A DNA stretch of 64,000 nt from Cladorhizidae sp. MBARI D1340-BT2 (GCA_028752905.1 JAQNBH010000002.1:36548075-36612074), one strand, 5' to 3'. Counted from the first letter of the stretch, positions 1 to 10,639 are shown. Translations and numbers: made by a program. The notes: a model not told the origin generated them from the letters alone.

Positions 1-111
1 GTAATGTATAAGGGTGGTGTCTAATTTCAAGGGGGGGGGCGAGAATGATACAAGGGGGGGCGAATGCCCCCCCCCCGCCCCCCCCTAAATACACCCCTGC
101 TAGTAACCCTA
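1..111. other. G-run/C-run flank before array A
   Basis: The stretch carries runs of 7-9 G and 7-11 C and has no coding signal. It sits directly before the first minisatellite unit. Such homopolymers are error-prone, so the exact run lengths should not be trusted. Confidence 0.5.
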
Positions 112-3100
112 GTCAATGTCCAGCCCTAACCCTAGTCAATGTCCAGTCCTAACCCTAGTTAATGTCCAGTCCTAACCCTAGTCAATGTCCAGTCCTAACC
201 CTAGTCAATGTCCAAGCCCTAACCCTAGTCAATGTCCAGTCCTAACCCTAGTTAATGTCCAGTCCTAACCCTAGTCAATGTCCAGTCCTAACCCTAGTCA
301 ATGTCCAGGCCTAACCCTAGTCAATGTCCAGTCCTAACCCTAGTTAATGTCCAGTCCTAACCCTAGTCAATGTCCAAGCCCTAACCCTAGTCAATGTCCA
401 GTCCTAACCTACAAGTCACTGTCCAAGCCCTAACTCTAGTCAATGTCCAAGCCCTAACCCTAGTCAATGTCCAAGCCCTAACCCTAATCAATGTCCTGTC
501 CTAACCCTAGTCAATGTCCAGTCCTAACCCTATTCAATGTCCAACCCTAACCCTAGTCAATGTCCAAGCCCTAACCCTAGTCAATGTCCAGTCCTAACCC
601 TAGTCAATGTCCAAGCCCTAACCCTAGTCAATGTCCAGTCCTAACCCTAATCAATGTCCAGTCCTAACCCTAGTCAATGTCCAGTCCTAACCTACAAGTC
701 ACTGTCCAAGCCCTAACTCTAGTCAATGTCCAAGCCCTAACCCTAGTCAATGTCCAAGCCCTAACCCTAATCAATGTCCTGTCCTAACCCTAGTCAATGT
801 CCAGTCCTAACCCTAGTCAATGTCCAGTCCTAACCCTAGTCAATGTCCAAGCCCTAACCCTAGTCAATGTCCAGTCCTAACCTACAAGTCACTGTCCAAG
901 CCCTAACTCTAGTCAATGTCCAAGCCCTAACCCTAGTCAATGTCCAAGCCCTAACCCTAATCAATGTCCTGTCCTAACCCTAGTCAATGTCCAGTCCTAA
1001 CCCTAGTCAATGTCCAGCCCTAACCCTAGTCAATGTCCAACCCTAACCCTAGTCAATGTCCTGTCCTAACCCTAGTCAATGTCCAGTCCTAACCCTATTC
1101 AATGTCCAGCCCTAACCCTAGTCAATGTCCAACCCTAACCCTAGTCAATGTCCAGTCCTAACCCTATTCAATGTCCAACCCTAACCCTAGTCAATGTCCA
1201 AGCCCTAACCCTAGTCAATGTCCAGTCCTAACCCTAGTCAATGTCCAGCCCTAACCCTAGTCAATGTCCAACCCTAACCCTAGTCAATGTCCAGTCCTAA
1301 CCCTATTCAATGTCCAACCCTAACCCTAGTCAATGTCCAAGCCCTAACCCTAGTCAATGTCCAGTCCTAACCCTAGTCAATGTCCAGGCCTAACCCTAGT
1401 CAATGTCCAGTCCTAACCCTAGTTAATGTCCAGTCCTAACCCTAGTCAATGTCTAGTCCTAACCCTAGTCAATGTCCAGTCCTAACCCTAGTCAATGTCC
1501 AAGCCCTAACCCTAGTCAATGTCCAGTCCTAACCTACAAGTCACTGTCCAAGCCCTAACTCTAGTCAATGTCCAAGCCCTAACCCTAGTCAATGTCCAAG
1601 CCCTAACCCTAATCAATGTCCTGTCCTAACCCTAGTCAATGTCCAGTCCTAACCCTAGTCAATGTCCAACCCTAACCCTAGTCAATGTCCAACCCTAACC
1701 CTAGTCAATGTCCAGTCCTAACCCTAGTCAATGTCCAGTCCTAACCCTAGTCAATGTCCAGGCCTAACCCTAGTCAATGTCCAGTCCTAACCCTAGTCAA
1801 TGTCCAGCCCTAACCCTAGTCAATGTCCAGTCCTAACCCTATTCAATGTCCAACCCTAACCCTAGTCAATGTCCAAGCCCTAACCCTAGTCAATGTCCAG
1901 TCCTAACCCTAGTCAATGTCCAACCCTAACCCTAGTCAATGTCCAACCCTAACCCTAGTCAATGTCCAGTCCTAACCCTATTCAATGTCCAACCCTAACC
2001 CTAGTCAATGTCCAACCCTAACCCTAGTCAATGTCCAGTCCTAACCCTATTCAATGTCCAACCCTAACCCTAGTCAATGTCCAAGCCCTAACCCTAGTCA
2101 ATGTCCAGGCCTAACCCTAGTCAATGTCCAGTCCTAACCCTAGTCAATGTCCAGCCCTAACCCTAGTCAATGTCCAGTCCTAACCCTATTCAATGTCCAA
2201 CCCTAACCCTAGTCAATGTCCAAGCCCTAACCCTAGTCAATGTCCAGTCCTAACCCTAGTCAATGTCCAAGCCCTAACCCTAGTCAATGTCCAGTCCTAA
2301 CCCTAGTCAATGTCCAGTTAACCCTAGTCAATTTCCAGTCCTAACCTACAAGTCACTGTCTAAGCCCTAACTCTAGTCAATGTCCAAGCCCTAACCCTAG
2401 TCAATGTCCAAGCCCTAACCCTAATCAATGTCCTGTCCTAACCCTAGTCAATGTCCAGTCCTAACCCTAGTCAATGTCCAGTCCTAACCCTAGTCAATGT
2501 CCAAGCCCTAACCCTACTCAATGTCCAGCTACAAGTGACTGTCCAAGCCCTAACTCTAGTCAATGTCCAAGCCCTAACCCTAGTCAATGTCCAAGCCCTA
2601 ACCCTAATCAATGTCCTGTCCTAACCCTAGTCAATGTCCAGTCCTAACCCTAGTCAATGTCCAGCCCTAACCCTAGTCAATGTCCAACCCTAACCCTAGT
2701 CAATGTCCAGTCCTAACCCTATTCAATGTCCAACCCTAACCCTAGTCAATGTCCAAGCCCTAACCCTAGTCAATGTCCAGTCCTAACCCTAGTTAATGTC
2801 CAGTCCTAACCCTAGTCAATGTCCAGTCCTAACCCTAGTCAATGTCCAGGTCTAACCCTAGTCAATGTCCAGTCCTAACCCTAGTCAATGTCCAGTCCTA
2901 ACCCTAGTCAATGTCCAAGCCCTAACCCTAGTAAATGTCCATACATAACCTAGTTAATGTCCAGTCCTAACCCTAGTCAATGTCCAGTCCTAACCCTAGT
3001 CAATGTCCAGGCCTAACCCTAGTCAATGTCCAGTCCTAACCCTAGTTAATGTCCAGTCCTAACCCTAGTCAATGTCCAGTCCTAACCCTAGTCAATGTCC

Positions 3101-4100
3101 AGTCCTAACCCTAGTCAATGTCCAAGCCCTAACCCTAGTCAATGTCCAGTCCTAACCTACAAGTCACTGTCCAAGCCCTAACTCTAGTCAATGTCCAGTC
3201 CTAACCCTAGTCAATGTCCAGTCCTAACCTACAAGTCACTGTCCAAGCCCTAACTCTAGTCAATGTCCAAGCCCTAACCCTAGTCAATGTCCAAGCCCTA
3301 ACCCTAATCAATGTCCTGTCCTAACCCTAGTCAATGTCCAGTCCTAACCCTAGTCAATGTCCAGTCCTAACCCTAGTCAATGTCCAAGCCCTAACCCTAC
3401 TCAATGTCCAGTCCTAACCTACAAGTCACTGTCCAAGCCCTAACTCTAGTCAATGTCCAAGCCCTAACCCTAGTCAATGTCCAAGCCCTAACCCTAGTCA
3501 ATGTCCTGTCCTAACCCTAGTCAATGTCCAGTCCTAACCCTAGTCAATGTCCAGCCCTAACCCTAGTCAATGTCCAGTCCTAACCCTAGTTAATGTCCAG
3601 TCCTAACCCTAGTCAATGTCCAGTCCTAACCCTAGTCAATGTCCAAGCCCTAACCCTAGTCAATGTCCAGTCCTAACCCTAGTTAATGTCCAGTCCTAAC
3701 CCTAGTCAATGTCCAGTCCTAACCCTAGTCAATGTCCAGGCCTAACCCTAGTCAATGTCCAGTCCTAACCCTAGTTAATGTCCAGTCCTAACCCTAGTCA
3801 ATGTCCAAGCCCTAACCCTAGTCAATGTCCAGTCCTAACCTACAAGTCACTGTCCAAGCCCTAACTCTAGTCAATGTCCAAGCCCTAACCCTAGTCAATG
3901 TCCAAGCCCTAACCCTAATCAATGTCCTGTCCTAACCCTAGTCAATGTCCAGTCCTAACCCTAGTCAATGTCCAGCCCTAACCCTAGTCAATGTCCAACC
4001 CTAACCCTAGTCAATGTCCAAGCCCTAACCCTAGTCAATGTCCAGTCCTAACCCTAGTCAATGTCCAGTCCTAACCCTAGTCATTGTCCAAGCACTTACC
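112..4100 (+). repeat. 23/24-bp telomere-like minisatellite, array A
   Basis: The consensus unit reads CTAACCCTAGTCAATGTCC followed by a short variable joint (AGTC, AAGCC, AGCC, AACC or AGGC), giving 23- or 24-bp periods. Each AGCC- or AACC-type joint creates CCCTAACCCTA, 11 bp identical to the animal telomere repeat on its C-rich strand. Variant units (CCTACAAGTCACTG, CTAACTCTAG, CTAATCAATGTCCTG) recur in a fixed order, marking a higher-order repeat. The order from about 400 onward matches the arrays at 36439-42755 and 51755-58096. No gene is present. Confidence 0.95.
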
Positions 4101-4226
4101 AGTCATATTTAGTCATCCCTTTACAGCTTTACAGAGAAAGACTCGGAACTATAGATGCCTGAACTGGCTGAGGAGTGAGCACCAACACTACCACAAGCTT
4201 ACTTCAGACGACCCGCGATACTCAGG
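4101..4226. other. Junction from array A to unit body
   Basis: This is single-copy sequence within the unit, starting AGCACTTACCAGTCATATTT. It is nearly identical to the same junctions at 26984, 42756 and 58097. I see no coding or RNA signal. Confidence 0.6.
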
Positions 4227-4480
4227 ACTCTCTTGAGGTGACCCTAGTGAGGGTGAGACTGACTGGGAAGCATGGAGGCAGGTGAGGGTGACTGACTGTG
4301 AAACATGGAGGCAGGGTGTCCCTAGTGAGGGTGACTGACTGTGAAGCATGGAGGCAGGGTGTCCCTAGTGAGGGTGACTGACTGTGAAGCATGGAGGCAG
4401 GGTGTCCCTAGTGAGGGTGACTGACTGTGAAGCATAGAGGCAGGGTGACCCTAGTGAGGGTGACTGACTGGGAAGCATGG
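4227..4480 (+). repeat. 43-bp minisatellite (GAAGCATGGAGGCAGGG), copy A
   Basis: About six units of 43 bp contain TGACTGACTGTGAAGC, ATGGAGGCAGGGTG and TCCCTAGTGAGGG. The minus strand reads open (residues like SQSPSLGTPCL), but this is a by-product of a stop-free repeat. Copies C and D have a similar number of units, while copy B has expanded to about 23. Confidence 0.9.
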
Positions 4481-4499
4481 AGGTACATAGTATTGCACG

Positions 4500-4640
4500 A
4501 TGCCTGAGATTGACTCTACTACAGTCGAGGGAGAGAGGAACTTGGTGGACTGGATATCCCCCTCCAGGCATTTCGTCGGCTCTCCCTCCTCCAAGAACTT
4601 TGACATTCACAATGCACGTCATGTACATTCACTTGTATGA
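4500..4640 (+). CDS. Small 46-codon ORF, copy A (unknown)
   Basis: An ATG-to-TGA frame of 46 codons (MPEIDSTTVEGERNLV... to ...FDIHNARHVHSLV). A TAG lies in frame four codons before the ATG, so this ATG is the first possible start. The composition looks like protein (mixed acidic, basic and aromatic residues; no low complexity). The frame is kept in all four copies with a few replacements: V or L, then G or R, in the HF.. segment, and D to A in copy B. CTACTACAG just upstream could instead be a splice acceptor at 4516, making this an exon. No family is recognised. Conservation may only reflect recent duplication. Confidence 0.3.
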   Translation: MPEIDSTTVEGERNLVDWISPSRHFVGSPSSKNFDIHNARHVHSLV

Positions 4641-5033
4641 GAATCAGCGAGAAAGTTTTAAACTATACACTGTTTTTTCTGCAATGGTCATCACCCTCAA
4701 ATAGTGTACGTCCATTTACGAAGTCCAAACAGATGTGTTTGCCTAATCAGGTTCGCAAGGTGAATATTCACTTATAAAACAGAAGTGATCACATAATCTC
4801 CAAAGTTTAGGGTGTGGTCTCAGCTGCAGCACTCTATTACTAACCTTAGCCCTAGAATGAACTTGGCCCTACATGATGACCACCTGTAAACACTAGCATA
4901 TACATAGCTAGCATTAGCCCTAAACTTCCTCTAATGTTAGCACTGGCCCAGATCTTACAATAATCCTAGCCTCATCCCTTGGCTGCATCTAGCTCTGGAA
5001 CTAGCCCTAGAACACCGTGACCTTAGCTCTATC
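4641..5033. other. Unit body, no gene seen
   Basis: AT-rich to neutral sequence with degenerate TTAGCCCTAG-like words (4846-5035) that resemble broken minisatellite units. I see no convincing ORF or RNA gene. Confidence 0.5.
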
Positions 5034-5290
5034 CCTAGACACACCCTCTCTTGACACACCTTCGCTGGACATACCCTCTCTTGACATGCCCATTCTTGAC
5101 ACACCTTCACTGACATGACCTCTCATGCACGCACTCCCTTGTTGACATGCCTACTCTGGGCATACCCACTTGACACACATTCTCTTGACACACCCTATCT
5201 TGACATGACCTCAATTGACACTCACTCGCTTGACTTGCCCCCTCTGGACACGCCTCATCACTTCATTGATACGCCCTCACTTGACAGTTC
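5034..5290 (+). repeat. Degenerate CTTGACACACC-rich tandem repeat
   Basis: The motif CTCTTGACACACC / CTTGACATGCCC recurs every 13-20 bp with heavy divergence. The same stretch occurs in the other three copies at about 28676, 43695 and 59037. It lies directly before the candidate exon at 5305. Confidence 0.7.
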
Positions 5291-5304
5291 TTAGTTACCT
5301 ACAG

Positions 5305-6045
5305 GAACCATCTGAAGTCATCTCTTTCGACTTTGACTTCAGAAACATTCTCAAGCTGCAGTTTCAATTGCAAGTCAAGCCTCTACAGCACATGGTAAGG
5401 AAAGGAGCAATACACAGACATTATGCTCCAACACTCTACATGGCAAGGAGCAATACACAGACATTATGCTCCAACACTCTACAAGGCAAGGAGCAATACA
5501 CAGACATTATGCTCCAACACTCTACAAGGCAACGAGAGGAGCAATACACAGACATTATGCTCCAACACACTACAAGACAAGGAGCAATACACAGACATTA
5601 TGCTCCAACACTCTACATGGCAAGGAGCAATACACAGACATTATGCTCCAACACTCTACAAGGCAAGGAGCAATACACAGACATTATGCTCCAACACTCT
5701 ACATGGCAAGGAGCAATACACAGACATTATGCTCCAACACTCTACAAGGCAAGGAGCAATACACAGACATTATGCTCCAACACTCTACAAGGCAACGAGA
5801 GGAGCAATACACAGACATTATGCTCCAACATTCTACAAGGCAAGGAGCAATACACAGACATTATGCTCCAACACTCTACAAGGCAAGGAACAATACACAG
5901 ACATTATGCTCCAACACTCTACAAGGCAAGGAGCAATACACAGACATTATGCTCCAACACTCTACAGCATGCGACTCTGAAGTCCACGGCATCTGCGGTA
6001 CTAAAACTATTGCAAACTCGACACAAAAATGTGCGCCATTTATAA
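5305..6045 (+). CDS. Candidate terminal two-exon gene, copy A
   Basis: Two exon-like pieces flank a minisatellite. Exon 1 (5305-5394) follows a TACCTACAG acceptor, encodes 30 residues (EPSEVISFDFDFRNIL ... GKPLQHM-like; V replaces G here) and ends at ATG|GTAAGG, a strong donor. Exon 2 (5968-6045) follows CTCTACAG, begins in the same phase 0, encodes HATLKSTASAVLKLL then QTRHKNVRHL, and stops at TAA. AATAAA lies 238 bp beyond the stop (6283-6288). Against copies B-D exon 2 differs by an in-frame 6-base indel and three replacements, as expected of coding sequence. Upstream exons are not identified. The family is not recognised. Alternatively, the whole stretch may be non-coding. Confidence 0.35.
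   Translation, partial: EPSEVISFDFDFRNILKLQFQLQVKPLQHMVRKGAIHRHYAPTLYMARSNTQTLCSNTLQGKEQYTDIMLQHSTRQREEQYTDIMLQHTTRQGAIHRHYAPTLYMARSNTQTLCSNTLQGKEQYTDIMLQHSTWQGAIHRHYAPTLYKARSNTQTLCSNTLQGNERSNTQTLCSNILQGKEQYTDIMLQHSTRQGTIHRHYAPTLYKARSNTQTLCSNTLQHATLKSTASAVLKLLQTRHKNVRHL
5395..5967 (+). repeat. 43/48-bp minisatellite inside candidate intron, copy A
   Basis: About 13 units carry ACAGACATTATGCTCCAACA, CTCTACAAGGCAAGGAG and CAATAC. The usual period is 43 bp, and a 5-bp AGGAG insertion makes 48-bp variants. The unit has no stop in any forward frame, so three overlapping long ORFs appear. Because 43 is not a multiple of 3, the frame rotates each unit and gives a 43-residue period. The array is 573 bp, a multiple of three, so here even an unspliced transcript would stay in frame with both exons. 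Confidence 0.9.
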
Positions 6046-7082
6046 TGGACGTCCATCTTTCACTACAGAAATTAAAACTGCAGTCGAGATAGATCTATGA
6101 AAAAGAATACCACATCTTTCCTTATGGAGCTATTTTGGTAAAGGTAAGATGCACAGCAGGACTGAATAGTGAAGCTGCACAGGACGTCAAGACAAAAGTT
6201 GGTGGCTAATTACCATCCTTAAGTTAGCTAGACTCAATATAAAATCCCATACTGCATCACACAATACCGTATCATGTGAATCAATAAAAACTCTTTATCT
6301 GATATTTTCTTTATCAAATGTTCTGAAACGTATTTCCTCACAATATTTGATATTGGTCAGCATATTGCTCTGCTGACCAAGCATTAGTTATTAGATGGCC
6401 GTGGCTATGCATTTTCACGTCTAGTGATTGGTAAAAGGTCTGGCATGAGACCTGCCCAATGATTGCAAGTACAAAAACAACCGACGGGTGAGCGGGTTGG
6501 CAGTAACTTCTTAACTCACCATTGTAGTGTATTCAACAAGTAGTACTAGCCAATGGATATATTTTGAAAATTATCTTATCATCCGATATCTCCAAGAAGC
6601 GATTGCTCATAATTATAGGTAAAAGATCGTCTACAAAATTTCCCTAGTGCGGGATGGTGAGGTTCCCGGGATGGGGGCGGAGGTTGGGGAGAGGAGCTAA
6701 ATTCCTCATTAGCCAGTGGCCGTACTTGTGGAATTCTAAGTTAGTAGCCGGATAGCTTTTTCACATGTAAATAACTATCCCAGGCCTGTGGCCAGTATGT
6801 TCCTGTTCCAATTCTATTTATGTAGTGTGTAGTCAATATAATTATAATATATACACTCATAATTAATTATTTAATGTGGTCTAGAGTAGCATATTAACTA
6901 TTCACTGTCTCTGGGTGGCACCCACAGGAGTTAAAAATCTCTCAGATGTGGCATCGAAAATTTTCCGCATACTATCTTTCATCACTCTTTATATTTCTCT
7001 ATAGATGTTCTTGGTATACTGGCGAAGTCCTCCCTTCTGGAACTAGGCTAATGTGAAGTGTCTTTTTCACTAGAAGCTCCTG
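6046..7082. other. 3' flank of candidate gene, copy A
   Basis: Contains AATAAA at 6283-6288, placed where a polyadenylation signal would be for the candidate exon pair. The remainder has only short frames and several indels relative to 30001-31080. No other gene is seen. Confidence 0.4.
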
Positions 7083-7169
7083 AATGATTAAATCAAACTA
7101 ATGAATTACAAAGATTTGTTTGGGGATTACGATAGGGGGGAGGGGGGGAGGTGCCAAAGACATAGGACT
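7083..7169. other. Breakpoint flank, single-copy
   Basis: First bases after the end of macrosatellite homology, with a G-rich run at 7136-7150. No gene seen. Confidence 0.5.
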
Positions 7170-8140
7170 CTAGGTGCCAAACATTAAGTATTTCCTCTTC
7201 TCCCACCATTTGAGCACATTTCCCATTACAATTCTGTCTACTCTATCCATCACCTCTTCCTGCACCCCTGCTACTGATCTACCCAACATTAGACCTACTC
7301 TCCCTTCATCATCTACATTTCTCTATTCTATCACCAACTCTTCAGACCCTTCAATGCCTTCAACATTATCAATCTTTCTTGATCACCTGAAAACTCCCCA
7401 CAGTACAACAAGAAATGCATAACATCTTCCACAACACCTTCATCACATAGCTCACATCTACCATCCCCGCACATACCACACCTCACCCTGTTGCCCAAGA
7501 GTCCTGCTGATGCCCTCCTTAATTAACCTAAATCCCAGCCTCACTTCCTTTGTTACTGAATCCTCTTACATATCTTTCTTGTCCAAACTCTTCTTTAGCT
7601 AACTTATACCACTTGAGGCTGGATTTCCCTCCTACTTCTTCCCTCCACTCTTCCTTATGAACATCCCTTACACAATTCCTGCATATCGTACTATCTCCAA
7701 CGCTCCTCCCCCCCCCAAACTTCCTTTTCAGCTCACAAAACTCTGCCCACCAACCTGGACAATCACCAACACTTTTTTCACTAGCACCCATTCTCTGCAA
7801 CCTCCATCCAAATAACACTTTCTTTTCTTGCTCCAGCCTCCTCCAGCCAAGGTCCCCTCTTACTGCCACCCCTGCAACTGTATTACTCCCTCCAACCAGT
7901 TTCCTCCCAAAGCTCTCTTGAATTCTTTCCAAATACATTCAGGCTGTCTTCCCTCCTGTCCACCATACGTCAGGTGCATGTTCTAGACATGGCCTAGCTA
8001 GCAACTGCCATATTAGTTTACCTCTGTTCATCTCCATTTCTCCATTTACCCTGCTCATATAACCAATTCGTGCCCTCCATTTCTCTGCCTTTTCCTTCTT
8101 TTTCTCCAAATGAACATTTCCTCTCATCCCCCTGTATAAC
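7170..8140 (-). pseudogene. Decayed LINE reverse transcriptase, 3' end of ORF2
   Basis: On the minus strand the pieces read in order as the end of a non-LTR retrotransposon polymerase. First comes the segment after the catalytic core (HLEKKKEKAEKW ... IGYMSRVNGEMEMNRGKLIW, then LLARPCLEHAPDVWWTGGK). Next is the post-RT region (LERIQESFGRKLVGGSNTVA, GDLGWRRLEQEKKVLFG). A zinc-knuckle-like tail follows near 7399-7476 (CGMCGDGRCELC ... HFLLYC), and the final frame VMDRVDRIVMGNVLKWW ends at a stop near 7170. At least three frameshifts or stops break it (for example near 7528 and 7938). The catalytic DD region is missing, so the element is truncated at about 8140 and inactive. The same family occurs on the plus strand inside the macrosatellite units. 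Confidence 0.75.
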
Positions 8141-8636
8141 TACCTATCTCTATGCAAAAATCAGCACATATATAAACCTGATCTTGTTGCTAGTGTAGAC
8201 TGTAGCTACCCACGTAAGATACTACAGGTTTTAGCACAGGAGAACTCCAGCAAACCGAACAACAGATATTTTTGGTAGAGGGAGGACGTAAAAATGCCAG
8301 GAAGCAAGTGCCATATGCATAATATATGTGTTGTTGGTGCTGTTATTGTTGTGTCTTTAGTTATATTTTGTTAATAGAATTGCGGAACTGAGCGTTGGCC
8401 CTTGGTATTACAGTAACCTTCTCAATATAATCAACTTCCGAAATTATATTCTCTCGCGACGCTTAGCACCAGTCTTTTCATTAGATGTCTCGGTCATCTC
8501 TACACTACAACCACGCACAGTAACTGGAGCAGCTGAACACCAAAGACATGCACTGAAGGCAGGTGAGGAGAGGAAGATGACTGCCCACCACGAGGCATGC
8601 CAGTCTGTCGGGGTTGTCTTCGTCCCACTCATTATG
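8141..8636. other. No gene seen
   Basis: AT-rich single-copy DNA. Short frames on both strands near 8444-8755 overlap each other and the end of the hAT element, and have no recognisable motif. Confidence 0.5.
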
Positions 8637-9940
8637 CAGGGGCGTAGGAAGCAATTCTTAAGTGTAGAGGCCCTGTCAAATTTTTCGCCTTGCCACACCA
8701 GGTTGTGGTTTTGGTGTTGTTTGGAAACTTTTGTACAAAAAACAACTTCATGCATGCCAGAGAAGTCATTTTCAAACCTTACATAATGTCAGTCAGAGAG
8801 AACTTGCTGCAATGATGGGCACAAGCCAGGACCTATCCCTTGACGATGCTTGAAGTGCTATTATCAACCATTACTATAATTATTGTTATTATTGTTATTG
8901 TTTCTCATAAGATATATAGTTGTTGCTATTACATCACATATTAATTGTGTATCAGTTGTATCTCAAATTTTACAGGTCTAAATCAGTTTGTTTAAATTTA
9001 CCAAAGATATTTTCTCGGCGACTAGATTCTCTGATAAATTCATTGCCTACTAAACTCAATCGATCAGTATGATCTTTATGCACATTCAAGGAAGAGTTCG
9101 CAGGTTTTACCCAGGGCTTGGGTATATATAACCGGGGTTGGGTTAAATACCTTTTACGCGGGTTTTACTCAAACATGGATACAACCCAGGATAAAATAAT
9201 AGACACAATAGATTTATTATAAACTGTAAAGATATTATAAGAAATTAACTCTGTAATCAGAAGTAAGACATTCAATAAATGGCAACTGTAAAGAACTAGA
9301 CAAAAACAGGAGCTGTGTTTCACTCAGCATTTATTTACCAAGTGACAAGGTTGTCTACTAGAGTATATATTTTTTATTAAATGATTTATTTAACAAGATT
9401 CATGGGGATTCATGGGATTAAAGTCCAATTGATATGCAAGTTAAACAGATTTGATAGTCAATCTCCTGAGGTCCTCGCAGGAGCCGGTGGCAGAAGACGA
9501 GCTTTCTAATTTTTGTAATTGCAGTATATCCTTCCAATTGGAGAAGCCCTTGGTAATGAAGGCTGCATCTGCATTGCTTGACCACTGAAGCTTCTTCTCT
9601 TCACATGCTCTAGCACATCTGTGCCCTCCATGTAGTGTATCCAAGGCCACCTGAGGAACCATGAGGGCTGGAAACTTCTCTTTAACACACATTTCTTTTC
9701 AAATTCTCTATTTGGAAACTGAAATCCTTGGGGCTGACGTGGTTCAATTGGCAGGACAGCGCTAGCTTCAGGCTCTGTACTTCATTTCAGTTGAAAAGGA
9801 GGAAAAAATTATAAGTCAACAAAACAGAGCAGACGTGGGCGCGCGCATGTGCGCACAAAAGCAAAAGCACAAAAAAAAGGGTTTTTTTGTTTTTTGTAAA
9901 AAGTGTAGCGGGCATGGCCGCTGCAGTTCCTACGCCCTTG
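8637..9940 (-). mobile_element. Internally deleted hAT transposon with TIRs
   Basis: The left end CAGGGGCGTAGGAAGC (8637-8652) is mirrored at the right end by GTTCCTACGCCCTTG (9926-9940). These are imperfect inverted repeats of the CAGGGGCG type usual for hAT elements. TTATG directly precedes the left end and directly follows the right end. That could be a worn target duplication, since hAT duplications are normally 8 bp. At about 1.3 kb it is too short for a complete transposase. The only transposase remnant is the N-terminal zinc-finger region near the right end, read leftward. The right end also resembles the start of the hAT relic at 32879. Confidence 0.6.
9441..9692 (-). pseudogene. hAT transposase N-terminal zinc-finger remnant
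   Basis: The minus strand reads CARACEEKKLQWSSNADAA then FITKGFSNWKDI. The phrase F-I-x-K-G-F-S-N-W-K is typical of the TTF-type zinc finger that begins ZMYM1-like / DUF4371 hAT transposases. The following residues (LQLQKLESSSSATGSC) replace the expected HExSxxH region, so the finger is damaged, and a stop follows. No catalytic or dimerisation domain is present here. The position inside the 8637-9940 inverted repeats supports the call. Confidence 0.5.
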
Positions 9941-10604
9941 TTATGGAGACACTAGGAGGCTGGAGTGAGGGGGCTGCCCACACCATTGCGAGAATTGGTC
10001 GTCTCCTGGGGAAGCGCTCAGGATCACCACCCGCAGAGACAACCCGCCACTTGTTCCAACGCCTCTCCATTACACTATGGAGAGGAAATTCCACTCTGGG
10101 ACAAGTCGGCTCCCCATATGCTCTGCTTGGGTGGACGGAACTATATAACTCTTCCCCCCCCCCCCCCCCCCCCCCCCCCCCCATATGTACTTGAAATTGT
10201 GCTTTTGTATCGCAAAAAATAAAATTATAATAATAAAAATAAACTAAGGGGGGAAAAAATACGAATAGAACTCGCGCAAGTGCGTTAGTTGCACCATAAT
10301 TACGCTGTTGCCTGTCTTAGGCGTGTAAACCAAACTTGCCCCCTTGATTTTTTCCCCACACGCATTCCTTTTTTTGTGTGTATATATTGCTGCAACCTTG
10401 GGACAAATTTCATTGCAATTATTCAGTCACATGACTTCCTCAACAAAGCATTCTTCTACATTATTTTATAAGCCACAAAATTCACAGTGCTCAAGCCAAG
10501 CAAAACCAGACAAGCTATAAGGTGAGTTCTTATTCAATACCCTATTTACCAGTCAGTAACTTTGAGGAACATGACCAACATTGGGTCGAATTATGATTAC
10601 CAGA

Positions 10605-10639
<35 letters not shown>

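Larger units (their letters stand above)
1..7082 (+). repeat. Macrosatellite copy A (partial, diverged)
   Basis: This copy has the end of a telomere-like minisatellite array (to about 4100) followed by the first 3 kb of the unit body in the same order as copies B-D. It has many substitutions and indels against B between 6050 and 7082, whereas B, C and D barely differ there. Homology to B stops abruptly after GAAGCTCCTG at 7082 (B continues from about 31080 with TTTCCTGG), so the remaining 5.4 kb of the body is missing. Confidence 0.9.

Noticed and set aside
112..4100. CRISPR array
   Set aside because: Units are contiguous with a 23/24-bp period, there are no unique spacers, and the sequence is eukaryotic.
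112..4100. True telomere
   Set aside because: CCCTAA occurs once or twice per 23-bp unit rather than as pure tandem hexamers, and arrays continue into unit bodies on both sides.
5215..6092. Three overlapping long forward frames over the intron minisatellite (also at 28885, 43879 and 59221)
   Set aside because: They are the same stop-free 43-bp repeat read in three frames. Only the flanking exon-like parts are reported as candidate coding sequence.
7174..7422. 82-codon plus-strand frame
   Set aside because: Antisense to the zinc-knuckle end of the minus-strand LINE relic.
9116..9195. Small imperfect inverted repeat around ACCCAGG...ACCCAGG
   Set aside because: Arms are short and uneven, with no second copy in the window, so it is not called an element.
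9730..9790. Possible tRNA or SINE A box (GGTTCAATTGGCAGGACAGC)
   Set aside because: No B box and no cloverleaf could be drawn.
9835..10222. Plus- and minus-strand frames ending in poly-P or poly-G
   Set aside because: They depend on the 29-bp poly-C tract and overlap the hAT right end; no domain is seen.
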